Origin: Meridianimarinicoccus zhengii
Lineage (GTDB): Bacteria; Pseudomonadota; Alphaproteobacteria; Rhodobacterales; Rhodobacteraceae
Direction: 5' to 3'
Length of the DNA stretch: 64,000 nt
NCBI RefSeq assembly: GCF_003254465.1
Contig: NZ_QDFI01000001.1
Span: 1 to 64,000, forward strand
Each line of letters begins with the position of its first letter. The first letter of the stretch is position 1. The translations under genes and the position numbers were made by a program. Positions 25,308 to 34,676 of the stretch are shown here, piece by piece. The notes below the pieces were generated by a model. That model ran no database searches. It saw only the letters and a list, made by a program, of their open reading frames with translations, and had not been told where the DNA came from.

Positions 25308-27937
25308 ACGGGAGACAGACCGCGCCGGACAGGCCCCGATCCTCGACCGTGCAGTCGCTGGTCGCGCTTGGCATCGCGGCGCTTGTCTTCGGGTTCATCG
25401 CCATCATCATCGACGACATCAACGACAAGCTTGAAACGCTCACCACAGCGACGTCGAACCCGCTCGAACGGCAGTTCACGCAGCTCGAGATCGACCATCT
25501 TGTGTTGTTGCGCACGCTGGATACCGCCGAGACCGGCAGCGACCTCGGCGATCTGCGCGATCGCTTCGACGCGTTCCACAGCAACCTCGCACCGCTGCGC
25601 ACCGGGCGAACCTTTGCAGACCTGCGCGCCGATCCGGCATTTTCCACGCCGCTGGACGCTGTATCGCGGACGATCGACGCGGCCATGCCCGTGATGGACG
25701 GGCCGGACGACACGCTCTTGCGCGCCTTGCCGGACCTGCGCACGGACCTGACCGCCAGCACGGACGACATCCGGCAGATCGTGGCGCGCGGCACGGATCA
25801 CGCCGCGGGCCGCATGGATGGCGGGCGTATAAGTGCGGCGGGCACGTTGCGGCGGCTGGGGCTTCTGACGGTGGCGCTCCTGGGGCTGCTTCTGGCGGTC
25901 GTCACCCATATGTGGACGCTCTACCGGACGGCGCGGCAGAACGCGGTCGCGGCGGAACGGAGTGCGGCACGCATGGCCGCCGTGGTCGAGAACGCGTTCG
26001 ACGCCGTGGTGATCACCGATGCCGCCGGCAGCGTCCAGAATTTCAACCACGCGGCGGAGCGCATGTTCGGCTGCGCGCGGGATGAACAGATCGGCCGGCC
26101 CGTCCGCGACACGCTGCTTCCCCACGGGCTGCCCGCGCCGTCCGGTGCCAATGCACAGACGGGCACATCCCAGACCGAAGGCGACACCTTCGTGACGTTG
26201 ACCGCGACCCGCATGACGGGCGAGAGCTTTCCGCTGGAAGCCGCGGTGACGACTTCCCGCGATGCGGATGGCGCGGACATGACCGTGTACTTCCTGCGTG
26301 ACATCACCACGCGCACCCATGCCGAACGTGAATTGCGCGCGGCCCGCGACGCGGCGCTGGCGGGTGAACGGGCCAAGCAACGCCTGCTGACCGTGATGAG
26401 CCATGAGATGCGCACGCCGCTCAACGGTATCCTCGCCACGGTGGAATTGCTTCAGGACACGGCACTGGACGACAAGCAGGCGCGGTATGTTTCGGTGATC
26501 GAGACATCCGGCAAGGTGCTTCTGGGCCATGTCGATGATGTTCTGGACATCTCGAAGATGGATTCGGACAGCGCGGTGGGCGCGGGCCGGCCCATCGATT
26601 TCGGTACGATCGTAAAGGAGGTGGTGGCCGAGCTTCAGACGCAGGCCGCCGCGAACGGTACGACACTCAGTGTGAGTGTGCCGGACGACGCGCGCGTGAT
26701 CGGCGACCCCATTGCCCTGCGCCGGGTGCTGACGAACCTCGTGGGCAACTCGGTGAAGTTCACGCGCGATGGCAGCGTGGACATTTCCGCGGACCGGCTT
26801 GGTGCGGGCGATGTGGTGGAGTTCTGTATCGCGGATACCGGCATCGGCATCGCCCCAGACGACCAGGCGCGCATCTTCGACGATTTCACCACGCTCGACA
26901 CCGGCTATGATCGCGCGCAGTCTGGGACCGGGCTGGGGCTTGGTGTGGTGCAGCGGCTGGTGCGCCAGATGGGCGGCGATATCGGGCTGGAAAGCGAACC
27001 GGGCGAAGGCAGCCTGTTCTGGATCCGGGTTCCCCTGCCGGCGCATGCGGGGACAGGCATCGGGGCGAGCACGTTGCCTTCGGACGGCGCGGCCCGGAAC
27101 GCTCTCGATGTGCTTGTGGTCGAGGACAACGAGATCAACAGGCTGGTCGTGCGGGAAATGCTGCAGGCCGCAGGCCACATGGTCACCGAGGCGCCGGATG
27201 GCCGCGCGGGTGTCGACGCCGCCGAGACGCGGCGCTTCGACCTGATCCTGATGGATATCAGCATGCCCCGCATGGACGGGGTCGAAGCCACGCGGCGCAT
27301 CCGGACCGGCGGCGGGCCGTGCAGCGACACGCCCATCGTGGCGCTGACGGCGAACGCGCTGCTGCACGAGGTGTCGATCTTCCGCGACGCTGGCATGAAC
27401 GAGACGATCACCAAGCCGATCTCGCGCCGATCACTGGACCGCGCGCTGGTGATCGCCGGCGAAATGCGACCGCCGCCGGAGACGGCGCAGCCCGTACCTA
27501 CGGAGGCGGACGCACAGACACGCCCCACATCTCCGGCAAGCCCCGCCCCGCATGCGCCGGACGACCCGGCACAGGACGAGATGGCGCTGGACCGCGCACA
27601 ACTCGACACGCTGCGATCCGAGATCGGGCGCGCGCGTGCGGACGTGCTTCTTGGCCGCTTCATCGACGAAGCGGACCGGGCCATCGCCGATCTGACCACG
27701 GGCCGCCCCGGGGAAACCGACGAAGCACTGGCCGCCGTGCACAAGCTCGCAGGATCCGCGGCGATGTTCGGGGCAGCCCGGCTTTATGCGCGGCTGCGCG
27801 AGTTCGACGGCATGGGCAAGACCGGACACGGTGCCGAAGTGCCCGTGCGCCTGCACGAACTGGGCACGATCTGGGCGGAAACTCGTCCCGTCCTTCGGGC
27901 AGCCGCCGAAGCCCCGCCCAATTCCGCGGCCCCCTGA
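25304..27937 (+). CDS. hybrid sensor histidine kinase with PAS, receiver and HPt domains
   Basis: An 877-residue membrane kinase. Membrane helices lie at about residues 18-39 and 185-206, bounding a periplasmic, mostly helical sensor of about 145 residues of unknown ligand. Then come a PAS domain (about 225-345, VVENAFDAVVITDAAG), HisKA with His367 in SHEMRTPLNG, and HATPase with NLVGNSVKFT, DTGIGI and GTGLGLG. A receiver follows with Asp651 in LMDISMPRMDG, and an HPt domain with His813 in AVHKLAGSAAMFG. All phosphorelay residues are present. The next gene is a LuxR-type regulator, its probable output. Confidence 0.92.
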   Translation: MNGRQTAPDRPRSSTVQSLVALGIAALVFGFIAIIIDDINDKLETLTTATSNPLERQFTQLEIDHLVLLRTLDTAETGSDLGDLRDRFDAFHSNLAPLRTGRTFADLRADPAFSTPLDAVSRTIDAAMPVMDGPDDTLLRALPDLRTDLTASTDDIRQIVARGTDHAAGRMDGGRISAAGTLRRLGLLTVALLGLLLAVVTHMWTLYRTARQNAVAAERSAARMAAVVENAFDAVVITDAAGSVQNFNHAAERMFGCARDEQIGRPVRDTLLPHGLPAPSGANAQTGTSQTEGDTFVTLTATRMTGESFPLEAAVTTSRDADGADMTVYFLRDITTRTHAERELRAARDAALAGERAKQRLLTVMSHEMRTPLNGILATVELLQDTALDDKQARYVSVIETSGKVLLGHVDDVLDISKMDSDSAVGAGRPIDFGTIVKEVVAELQTQAAANGTTLSVSVPDDARVIGDPIALRRVLTNLVGNSVKFTRDGSVDISADRLGAGDVVEFCIADTGIGIAPDDQARIFDDFTTLDTGYDRAQSGTGLGLGVVQRLVRQMGGDIGLESEPGEGSLFWIRVPLPAHAGTGIGASTLPSDGAARNALDVLVVEDNEINRLVVREMLQAAGHMVTEAPDGRAGVDAAETRRFDLILMDISMPRMDGVEATRRIRTGGGPCSDTPIVALTANALLHEVSIFRDAGMNETITKPISRRSLDRALVIAGEMRPPPETAQPVPTEADAQTRPTSPASPAPHAPDDPAQDEMALDRAQLDTLRSEIGRARADVLLGRFIDEADRAIADLTTGRPGETDEALAAVHKLAGSAAMFGAARLYARLREFDGMGKTGHGAEVPVRLHELGTIWAETRPVLRAAAEAPPNSAAP

Positions 27938-28023
27938 TCCACGGCGGACGCAATATACATGTTGTGGCCGGACCTTCCGGCAAACTACTCTGCCGGAGCG
28001 GGAAAATCTTCCGGAGGCCCAGC

Positions 28024-28638
28024 ATGAAAATTCTCATCGCCGACGACCACGACCTTGTACGCGACACGCTGGCCGCGTTCCTCGAGGCCGAGGGCGGCAT
28101 CAACGTCGAAACCGCCGAGGATCTGGACGAGGCGCTTACCTTGGTGGGCAAGAACGGGGCTTATGACCTCGTGCTGCTCGACTATACCATGCCGGGGATG
28201 AACGGGCTTGACGGTCTGCGTCGCGCGCTGGCGGTCAATGACGGCAAGCCGGTGGCGATCATGTCGGGCACGGCCCCGCGCGCGGTCGCGCAGGAAGCGC
28301 TTGATTCCGGGGCCATCGGGTTCCTGCCCAAGACACTGCCCGCGAAATCGCTGGTGAACGCGATCCGCTTCATGGCGGCGGGCGAGACCTATGTCCCGGT
28401 CAAGTTCCTGACCACCGAAGATGTTTCCGAGGTCAATCCCATCGCCGCGAAGCTGTCCAAGCGCGAGATGGAGGTGCTGGGCGGGCTGTGCCGCGGGCTG
28501 GCAAACAAGGAAATCGCCCGCGAACTGGACCTCCAGGAAGTCACGATCAAGCTGCATGTCAAGACGCTCTGCACCAAGCTGGAAGCCAAGAACCGTACCC
28601 ATGCGGCGATGATCGCCAAGGAAGCCGGGCTGTTCTGA
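28024..28638 (+). CDS. LuxR/NarL-type DNA-binding response regulator
   Basis: A 204-residue regulator. The receiver domain (residues 1-120) has the acidic pair in IADDHD, the phospho-acceptor Asp53 in [11 protein letters not shown], a Thr/Ser switch in IMSGTAPR and Lys in FLPKTL. The C-terminal helix-turn-helix (about 140-200) has [44 protein letters not shown] precedes the ATG. It lies 86 bp after the hybrid kinase and probably receives phosphate from its HPt domain. A TTGTGG-N18-TACTCT candidate promoter (27962-27991) could also drive it alone. Confidence 0.9.
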   Translation: MKILIADDHDLVRDTLAAFLEAEGGINVETAEDLDEALTLVGKNGAYDLVLLDYTMPGMNGLDGLRRALAVNDGKPVAIMSGTAPRAVAQEALDSGAIGFLPKTLPAKSLVNAIRFMAAGETYVPVKFLTTEDVSEVNPIAAKLSKREMEVLGGLCRGLANKEIARELDLQEVTIKLHVKTLCTKLEAKNRTHAAMIAKEAGLF

Positions 28639-28651
28639 CGCGAAGGGGCGG

Positions 28652-28680
28652 TTGAGCCGCGGCCCGCGGACCGCCATATA
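28652..28680 (+). promoter_or_regulatory. promoter of hslV
   Basis: TTGAGC at 28652-28657, 17-bp spacer, CATATA at 28675-28680. A heat-shock sigma factor could also use it, but the hexamers read as ordinary sigma-70. Confidence 0.4.
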
Positions 28681-28705
28681 TCCGGCAGCACGGAACGGAG
28701 GCTTC

Positions 28706-29266
28706 ATGGCAGACAGTGATTTTCCCGGCTGGCACGGCACGACCATCATCGGCGTGCGCCGCGGCGGGCGCGTGGTGGTGGCGGGCGACGGGCAGGTGAG
28801 CCTTGGTCAGACGGTCATCAAGGGCACGGCCCGCAAGGTGCGCAGGCTCAGCCCCGGCGGATCGGACGTGGTGGCGGGTTTCGCCGGATCGACAGCCGAT
28901 GCCTTTGCGCTGCTGGAAAGGTTGGAAGCCAAGCTCGAGGCGACGCCGGGACAGTTGGCCCGTGCCTGCGTGGAACTGGCAAAGGACTGGCGCACGGACA
29001 AGTATCTTCAGAAGCTCGAGGCGATGCTGATCGTCACCGACGGGACGGACATGTTCGTCATCACCGGCGCGGGCGACGTGCTGGAACCGGAACACGACGT
29101 GACCGCCATCGGATCGGGGGGCAATTTCGCGCTCGCGGCGGCACGGGGGCTCATGGAGAACGCGGAGCTGTCCGCCGAGGATGTCGCGCGCAAGGCCATG
29201 GCCATCGCGGCGGATATCTGCGTCTACACCAACGGCAACCTGACCGTGGAAACCATCGGCGGCTGA
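28706..29266 (+). CDS. hslV: ATP-dependent protease proteolytic subunit HslV (ClpQ)
   Basis: A 186-residue Ntn-hydrolase that forms the peptidase core of HslUV. The short propeptide ends in [10 protein letters not shown], where the first Thr of TTI becomes the nucleophile. [26 protein letters not shown] and [16 protein letters not shown] match the family, as does [19 protein letters not shown] 28706 is preceded by GGAACGGAGG. Unlike the common hslVU operon, its partner hslU is on the opposite strand and convergent, with a miniprotein gene between. Confidence 0.96.
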   Translation: MADSDFPGWHGTTIIGVRRGGRVVVAGDGQVSLGQTVIKGTARKVRRLSPGGSDVVAGFAGSTADAFALLERLEAKLEATPGQLARACVELAKDWRTDKYLQKLEAMLIVTDGTDMFVITGAGDVLEPEHDVTAIGSGGNFALAAARGLMENAELSAEDVARKAMAIAADICVYTNGNLTVETIGG

Positions 29267-29278
29267 ACGGCCGGACGC

Positions 29279-29307
29279 TTGGCAGATGGTCGGCCAGGAA
29301 CTAGCTT
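29279..29307 (+). promoter_or_regulatory. promoter of the 31-residue miniprotein gene
   Basis: TTGGCA at 29279-29284, exactly 17-bp spacer, TAGCTT at 29302-29307, directly after hslV and about 50 bp before the ATG at 29356. Confidence 0.5.
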
Positions 29308-29355
29308 TGCGGCGGCGGCGCGAAGGACCGCCGCAGCGATACGGGAGGTACCGAC

Positions 29356-29451
29356 ATGGACATGATGGCAGGCGGCGCACTGATCCTTCTGGTGATCATG
29401 ACGGGCGGGGCGATCTTCGCCTTCGTCACCGGGTATCCCGGCAAGGACTGA
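29356..29451 (+). CDS. 31-residue single-pass membrane miniprotein
   Basis: ATG 29356 encodes MDMMAGGALILLVIMTGGAI followed by FAFVTGYPGKD and TGA. Residues 5-24 form one uninterrupted hydrophobic helix with a short polar C-terminal tail. Support for a real gene: an excellent GGGAGG ribosome site 7 bases upstream, its own TTGGCA-N17-TAGCTT promoter, and a codon choice like neighbouring genes. Function unknown; it sits between the convergent hslV and hslU genes, so a role near the membrane or in proteolysis would be speculation. Confidence 0.6.
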   Translation: MDMMAGGALILLVIMTGGAIFAFVTGYPGKD

Positions 29452-29502
29452 CCGCGCTTGGTGCCTGCGGTGCGGAAAGCGCGCCGCAGGCCGGATGCGC
29501 CG

Positions 29503-30807
29503 CTACAGGACGTAGCGGCTGATATCGGCGGATTGAGCCAGCGCGCCCAGATGCGTATCCACGAAGGCGCGATCGACGGTCACCGTGTCGCCGGCGCGAT
29601 CGGGCGCGGTATAGCTGAGTTCCTCGAACACGCGCTCCAACACTGTATAAAGCCGCCGGGCGCCGATGTTCTCGACGCTGCGATTGACCTCCGCGGCGAT
29701 GCTGGCCAGCCCGCGGATACCGTCTTCGGTGAAGGTCACGCTGACGTCTTCCGTCGCCATGAGCGCGGAATACTGCCGCGTCAGCGCGTTGTCGGTTTCG
29801 GTGAGGATGCGGACGAAATCGTCCTCGGTCAGCGCGCGCAACTCCACCCGGATGGGCAGGCGGCCCTGAAGTTCCGGCAGCAGGTCCGACGGTTTCGCGA
29901 TATGGAAAGCGCCGGACGCGATGAACAGGATGTGATCCGTCTTGACCGCGCCGTGTTTCGTGCTGACGGTCGTACCTTCGATCAGTGGCAGAAGGTCGCG
30001 CTGCACCCCTTCACGGCTGACATCGGCGCCGCGGGCATCGGAACGGGCGCAAACCTTGTCGATCTCGTCGATGAAGACGATCCCGTTTTCCTGCACGGCC
30101 TCCAGCGCGGTGCGGGTCACGGTCTCGTCGTCCAGCAGCTTGTCGGCCTCTTCGTCGATCAGGACGTGATAGCTGTCGGCAACGGTCAGACGCTTCTTGA
30201 CCTTGCGCCCGCCGAACGCCTTGCCGAACAGGTCCCCGATATTGAGCATCCCCGCGCCGCCCGGCTGTCCGGGGATGTCCATCATCGGCATCGGGTTGGA
30301 GGTATCCTGAACCTCGATCTCGATCTCGTGACCGTCAAGTTCACCGGCGCGCAGCTTTTCGCGGAACCGTTCCCGCGTGCCTTCGCGGGCGTCTGTCCCG
30401 GCGATGGCGGAAATCACGCGATCCTCCGCATTGGCCTGTGCGCGGGCCTTCACGTCCTCGCGCATCTGGGCGCGGGTGTCGGTGATGGCGACCTCCACCA
30501 GATCACGGATGATCTGTTCAACGTCGCGCCCCACATATCCGACCTCGGTGAACTTGGTGGCTTCGACCTTGACGAACGGCGCACGTGCGAGCCGGGCGAG
30601 CCGGCGGCTGATTTCCGTCTTGCCGACACCGGTGGGGCCGATCATCAGGATGTTCTTGGGATATACCTCGTCGCGCAGGTCGTCCGCCAGTTGTCGCCGC
30701 CGCCAGCGGCTGCGCAGGGCCACCGCCACGGCGCGCTTCGCATCGGCCTGCCCGATGATGAAGCGGTCCAGTTCGGAAACGATCTCGCGCGGGGTGAGGG
30801 TGGTCAT
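29503..30807 (-). CDS. hslU: ATP-dependent protease ATPase subunit HslU (ClpY)
   Basis: A 434-residue AAA+ unfoldase that feeds HslV. Walker A is [14 protein letters not shown] near residue 60, with the substrate-pore sequence VGYVGRD; Walker B is IVFIDEID; the I-domain lies between them. The conserved C-terminus ends in SRYVL (here DISRYVL), which docks into HslV. ATG 30807 gives [20 protein letters not shown] as in the family; an upstream in-frame start is not conserved. It follows smr and tim44 on the same strand. Confidence 0.96.
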   Translation of the reverse strand: MTTLTPREIVSELDRFIIGQADAKRAVAVALRSRWRRRQLADDLRDEVYPKNILMIGPTGVGKTEISRRLARLARAPFVKVEATKFTEVGYVGRDVEQIIRDLVEVAITDTRAQMREDVKARAQANAEDRVISAIAGTDAREGTRERFREKLRAGELDGHEIEIEVQDTSNPMPMMDIPGQPGGAGMLNIGDLFGKAFGGRKVKKRLTVADSYHVLIDEEADKLLDDETVTRTALEAVQENGIVFIDEIDKVCARSDARGADVSREGVQRDLLPLIEGTTVSTKHGAVKTDHILFIASGAFHIAKPSDLLPELQGRLPIRVELRALTEDDFVRILTETDNALTRQYSALMATEDVSVTFTEDGIRGLASIAAEVNRSVENIGARRLYTVLERVFEELSYTAPDRAGDTVTVDRAFVDTHLGALAQSADISRYVL

Positions 30808-30869
30808 GGGTTTGCCTTCTGTCCTGTGTCCGCGGAACGTAAGCACCGCCGCACGGGATGCAAGCGCCG

Positions 30870-31496
30870 CTATCGCGCGCGGCGGAGATAGACGTAATAC
30901 GCGCCGTCGCCGCCATGGCGGAAATGCGCGGGCGTGATCTGCAGGACAATCGACCGCAGCGGCGGGGTCTGGAGCCAGTGCGGGACCTGGTGGCGCAGGA
31001 TGCCGCGGCGGACGGGCATGATGCCGCCATCGTCACGATCCTTTCCCTTGCCGGTAATGACCAGCACCAGCCGCTTGCCGCCGTCATGGGCCGCGACCAG
31101 GAACCGGTTCAGGGCAGGGTGCGCCTCGGCAAGTGTCATGCCGTGCAGGTCGATCCGCGCCTCGGGCCGCAGCTTGCCGCGGCGCAGGCGGGCGTGGGTG
31201 CGGCCATCGACGCGCGGCGCTGCCGCTTCGAGCGCGCGGGACGGATCGGGGGCGCGATCCACCACGGGGGGCGGCGCCGGCACGCGGCTGCCGATCCGGA
31301 AACTGTCAACACGCTGGGCTGTCGGCGGTTTGGGTTCGGGCGCGCGGTCGTGATGTTCCTGCCCGCCGTCGCCCGACATCAGCGCGGCTTCTGACACGCC
31401 TGACTCGTGCAGCGGCTTGACCGTTTCGGTCACACGCGCCCATAGCGCACGATCCTCTGGGGTCTGCCCCGGTGTCTTGCGGCGACGGCGCTGCAT
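30870..31496 (-). CDS. Smr (MutS2-type) domain protein
   Basis: A 208-residue protein with a basic, Pro-rich N-terminal half and a C-terminal Smr domain (about residues 115-205): [17 protein letters not shown] with the DLHG motif, [22 protein letters not shown], and [17 protein letters not shown]. Smr domains bind or nick nucleic acids; in small stand-alone proteins the target is usually not known. It lies between the tim44-like gene (21 bp upstream) and hslU (62 bp downstream). From memory, relatives often have an mltA gene between the tim44-like and smr genes; it is absent here. Confidence 0.85.
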   Translation of the reverse strand: MQRRRRKTPGQTPEDRALWARVTETVKPLHESGVSEAALMSGDGGQEHHDRAPEPKPPTAQRVDSFRIGSRVPAPPPVVDRAPDPSRALEAAAPRVDGRTHARLRRGKLRPEARIDLHGMTLAEAHPALNRFLVAAHDGGKRLVLVITGKGKDRDDGGIMPVRRGILRHQVPHWLQTPPLRSIVLQITPAHFRHGGDGAYYVYLRRAR

Positions 31497-31517
31497 GGCA
31501 TCGGGGCGCGCAGCGGA

Positions 31518-32186
31518 TCAATCGCCCGTGGCGACGAGTTGCCAGTTCGGGTCGTCCGCGCGCATGTCGCGGGCAAAGGTCCACGTGTCGCGCTGGCGCA
31601 CGATCTCGTTCGGGTTGCCCTCGACGATCTCGCCGGCGGGGTTCTTCACGACCGATGTCAATTCGCCCACGAAGCGCACCGTCATCTCGGCGTCGCCCGA
31701 TGCCTGGTCGAACTTGGCCTCGACGAGCTTCAATTCGCGGATGCCGACGAATGTCGCGTCGATGGTCAGCGCCTGGTGCTCGCGTTCCGCGATCGCCTCG
31801 TTCAGGCTCTCCAGCACATCCGGCGCGATGAAGCCTTCGACCTCGGACAGGTCGCCCGACTTGAAGCCCATGAGGATCATCTCGTAGGCACCACGCGCGC
31901 CTTGCAGGAACTGCGTGACGTTGAATTCGTCATCGACCCGTTTCATCGCGGCCAGCGCGTGCGCGGCATCGCTGCCTTCCGGCACGTTGTCGATGATGTC
32001 GTGGTCCGGCCCGCCTTCGATCACCTCGAATTCGGGGCGGTTCGTGTCGCGCATATCGGACTTGCCCGACAGCGGCACCGGCGGCTTTTCGAAACCTTCC
32101 CGCGTGCCCAGAACGCTCTTGAGCCGCAGGATCAGGAAGATGGCGACACCGGCGAGCACCAGTAGCTGGATCACGGCAGAGCTCAT
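31518..32186 (-). CDS. Tim44/TimA-like membrane-associated protein
   Basis: A 222-residue protein with one N-terminal membrane helix (SAVIQLLVLAGVAIFLILRL) and a C-terminal Tim44 domain (about residues 85-215: FLQGARGAYEMILMGFKSGDLSEVEGFIAPDVLESL, then VRFVGELTSVVKNPAGEIVEG). The mitochondrial relative recruits Hsp70 to the inner-membrane import channel; the bacterial function is not settled. Position next to secB and fxsA, and upstream of hslU, is in keeping with an envelope or protein-quality role. ATG 32186 gives the expected membrane anchor. Confidence 0.85.
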   Translation of the reverse strand: MSSAVIQLLVLAGVAIFLILRLKSVLGTREGFEKPPVPLSGKSDMRDTNRPEFEVIEGGPDHDIIDNVPEGSDAAHALAAMKRVDDEFNVTQFLQGARGAYEMILMGFKSGDLSEVEGFIAPDVLESLNEAIAEREHQALTIDATFVGIRELKLVEAKFDQASGDAEMTVRFVGELTSVVKNPAGEIVEGNPNEIVRQRDTWTFARDMRADDPNWQLVATGD

Positions 32187-32291
32187 TTCGGCCTCTCGGG
32201 GGTTGGGATGGCGGTTTGCACTTGTTCTCCTTATGTAGGAGAGGCGGTCGGCCAAGTCCACCGGACAGAAGAAAGAGGAATGTGAGACATC

Positions 32292-32786
32292 ATGTGGCTT
32301 CTTGCGGCTTTCATCGGTATTCCGCTGATCGAGATCGCGCTTTTCATTCAGGTCGGCGGGCTTCTGGGCCTGTGGCCGACGCTGCTGATCGTGGTTCTGA
32401 CAGCCATCGCAGGCACCGCGCTGGTGCGGTCGCAGGGTATTTCGGCGCTGGGAAACATCCAGCGGTCCATCGATCGGCTGGATAATCCGACGGGTCCACT
32501 GGCCCATGGCGCCATGATCCTCGTCTCGGGGGTCTTGCTGCTGACACCGGGGTTCTTCACCGACGCGATCGGCTTCGCGCTCCTGGTTCCGGCCGTCCGC
32601 GAACGCGTGATTGCCGAAATACTCCGGCGGGTGGAGGTGCACCGCGTGCGCACGGGCGAGGCGGAACCGGAGTTCCGGAACCGGCCGCGCGGCCCTGGCG
32701 TGATCGACGGCGAATTCCACGAAATCGACCCCGACAGCATCCCGCCGCGACGCGGCGATGCGCCATCCGGCTGGACCCGCGACTGA
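32292..32786 (+). CDS. fxsA: FxsA family membrane protein
   Basis: A 164-residue inner-membrane protein. Hydrophobic segments occur at about residues 1-20, 24-45 and 75-100, with the family motifs FIGIPLIEIALFIQVG and LTPGFFTDAIGFALLVPAVR. E. coli FxsA overproduction relieves F-plasmid exclusion of phage T7; its normal role is not known. The last 60 residues are polar and charged. Divergent from the tim44-like gene across 105 bp, and 79 bp upstream of secB. Confidence 0.9.
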   Translation: MWLLAAFIGIPLIEIALFIQVGGLLGLWPTLLIVVLTAIAGTALVRSQGISALGNIQRSIDRLDNPTGPLAHGAMILVSGVLLLTPGFFTDAIGFALLVPAVRERVIAEILRRVEVHRVRTGEAEPEFRNRPRGPGVIDGEFHEIDPDSIPPRRGDAPSGWTRD

Positions 32787-32809
32787 CCCCTGAGCGGTCC
32801 GCCGCAACT

Positions 32810-32838
32810 TGTGAGCCGGGGGGCGATCTGCTAGCACG
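32810..32838 (+). promoter_or_regulatory. promoter of secB
   Basis: TTGTGA (32810-32815) and TAGCAC (32833-32838) with a 17-bp spacer GCCGGGGGGCGATCTGC. Transcription would begin about 25 bases before the secB ATG. Confidence 0.45.
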
Positions 32839-32865
32839 CCGCCAACAGAAACGATGGAGCGACCC

Positions 32866-33375
32866 ATGGCCGACACTCCCAACGGTGCAGCGCAGCCGCA
32901 GCAACCGCAGCAGCCGCAAGTCAAGATGCAGGTACTGGCGCAATACATCCGCGACCTGTCCTTCGAGAACATCCTTGCCCAGAAGGGTTCGGGCGGCGAC
33001 GTGAAACCTGACGTGCAGGTGCAGGTCGGGCTGGACGCGAAGAAGCGCAGCACGGAGAACCAGTACGAGGTTCTGACCAAGTTCACGATCACGTCGAAGA
33101 ACAAGGACAGCGGCGATGTCCTGTTCGCGATGGAACTGGATTATGGCGGCGTCTTCCTGATCGAGGGCGTCCCCGAACAGCAGTTGCATCCGTTCCTGAT
33201 GATCGAATGCCCGCGGATGCTGTTCCCCTTCGTGCGGCGCATCGTGTCGGACTTGACGCGCGATGGCGGGTTCCCCGCGCTCAATCTCGACACAGTCGAT
33301 TTCATGTCGATCTATCGCAACGAGATCGAGCGGCGGCAGCGCGAGTCCGCAGCGCCCCAGCCCACCGCAAGCTGA
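32866..33375 (+). CDS. secB: protein-export chaperone SecB
   Basis: A tetrameric cytoplasmic chaperone that keeps preproteins unfolded for SecA. The 169-residue protein has a Gln/Pro-rich start, then VLAQYIRDLSFEN, VTSKNKDSGDVLFAMELDYGGVFLIEGVPE and CPRMLFPFVRRIVSDLTRDGGFPALNLD, all typical. ATG 32866 follows GGAG; an in-frame ATG at 32854 contains that ribosome site and is unlikely. Convergent with dnaQ. Confidence 0.96.
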   Translation: MADTPNGAAQPQQPQQPQVKMQVLAQYIRDLSFENILAQKGSGGDVKPDVQVQVGLDAKKRSTENQYEVLTKFTITSKNKDSGDVLFAMELDYGGVFLIEGVPEQQLHPFLMIECPRMLFPFVRRIVSDLTRDGGFPALNLDTVDFMSIYRNEIERRQRESAAPQPTAS

Positions 33376-33385
33376 TCGCAGCCGG

Positions 33386-34090
33386 TCAGGCGCCGGGATC
33401 GAACCGGCGCCAGACCGAATCCGGTCCCAGTTCCTCGACAAAGGCCGCATGCGCGGCCTTTTCGCTGTCCGTCACTCTGGAGGGCAACGGCGCGGGGCGC
33501 GGGCGCGGGCGCCAGTCTTCGGCCACCTGACCCGCCGCGGTACTGCGCGGGCTGGTGGATTGCAGCACGAGCCCCGGCTGCCGCCCCCCGATCAGTTCCA
33601 GGTACACCTCGGCCAGGATTTCGCTATCCAGAAGCGCGCCATGCTTGGTGCGTGTACTGTTGTCGATGCCGAACCGCCGGCAGAGCGCATCGAGCGACGC
33701 GGGCGATCCGGGGAAGCGCTGCCGCGCGATGGCCAGCGTGTCGACCGCGCAATCATTGGGCAGAGCCGCGAACCCCGCCCATGACAATTCCGCGTTCAGG
33801 AATTTCATGTCGAACGTGGCATTGTGGATCACCAGCTTCGCATCTTCGCAAAAGGCGATGAAATCGGCGGCGATGTCGCGGAACAGCGGCTTGTCGGCAA
33901 GGAATTCGCTGCTGAGCCCATGCACGTCGAACGCGCCCTGCGGCATGTCGCGCTGGGGATTGATATACTGGTGCCAGGTCCGCCCGGTCGGCATGTGATT
34001 GACCAGTTCCACGGCGCCGATTTCCACGATCCTGTGGCCGTCGAACGGGTCGAGCCCGGTGGTTTCGGTATCGAGGACGAGTTCACGCAT
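33386..34090 (-). CDS. dnaQ: DNA polymerase III epsilon subunit (3'-5' proofreading exonuclease)
   Basis: A 234-residue DEDDh exonuclease. Metal residues are visible in [12 protein letters not shown] (Asp, Glu), [14 protein letters not shown] (Asp) and [19 protein letters not shown] (His, Asp). The C-terminal about 55 residues (after [11 protein letters not shown]) would bind the polymerase alpha subunit. It overlaps coaE by 8 bp and ends the maf-aroE-coaE-dnaQ chain that runs away from the probable origin. Confidence 0.95.
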   Translation of the reverse strand: MRELVLDTETTGLDPFDGHRIVEIGAVELVNHMPTGRTWHQYINPQRDMPQGAFDVHGLSSEFLADKPLFRDIAADFIAFCEDAKLVIHNATFDMKFLNAELSWAGFAALPNDCAVDTLAIARQRFPGSPASLDALCRRFGIDNSTRTKHGALLDSEILAEVYLELIGGRQPGLVLQSTSPRSTAAGQVAEDWRPRPRPAPLPSRVTDSEKAAHAAFVEELGPDSVWRRFDPGA

Positions 34091-34676
34091 GGTCTGACCC
34101 GATTACTTCTATCACCCGGTCCACATCGCGGCGCGCGGTCTCCGGGGAGGTGGTGTCGATTATATGGTTGGCGCGGGCGCGCTTGTCGGCATCTGGCATC
34201 TGTCGCGCAAGGATACGGTCCAGATCGGTTGCTGTCATGCCCGGACGCGCAAGAACGCGCTGTCGTTGCAGGGCTTCCGGCGCACTGACGACAACGGTTG
34301 CATCCATGTCCGCGTCGGCGCCGGTTTCGAACAGGAGCGGGATGTCGAACACGACGATTTCGGCGTCCTGGCGGGCGGCCCAGTCCGCGCGATCCTGCGC
34401 AACGAGCGGGTGCACGATGGATTCCAGCCGGGACAGCGCGGTCGTGTCGCGGGCGATCCATGCCTTCAGCGCCGCGCGGTCGATACCGTCCGGGCTGGTT
34501 GCATCGGGGCAAAGGGCCGCGATCGGTACCACGGCGGTGCCGCCGGGACCGTAAAGGCGATGCACCGCGGCGTCGGCATCCCACACGGCGCAGCCGCGAT
34601 CCGCGAACATCCGCGCCGTCGTTGATTTACCCATGCCGATGGATCCGGTCAGGCCAAGGCGGAAAGGTCGGCTCAT
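34083..34676 (-). CDS. coaE: dephospho-CoA kinase
   Basis: Last step of coenzyme A synthesis. The 197-residue kinase has Walker [22 protein letters not shown] at the N-terminus, the substrate-binding [28 protein letters not shown], and [22 protein letters not shown] near the end. The ATG overlaps the aroE stop (ATGA). Confidence 0.95.
   Translation of the reverse strand: MSRPFRLGLTGSIGMGKSTTARMFADRGCAVWDADAAVHRLYGPGGTAVVPIAALCPDATSPDGIDRAALKAWIARDTTALSRLESIVHPLVAQDRADWAARQDAEIVVFDIPLLFETGADADMDATVVVSAPEALQRQRVLARPGMTATDLDRILARQMPDADKRARANHIIDTTSPETARRDVDRVIEVIGSDHA

Noticed and set aside
25052-27367. A 771-codon minus-strand frame opposite the histidine kinase
   Set aside because: Shadow of the kinase; no ribosome site, no motif, composition typical of antisense frames.
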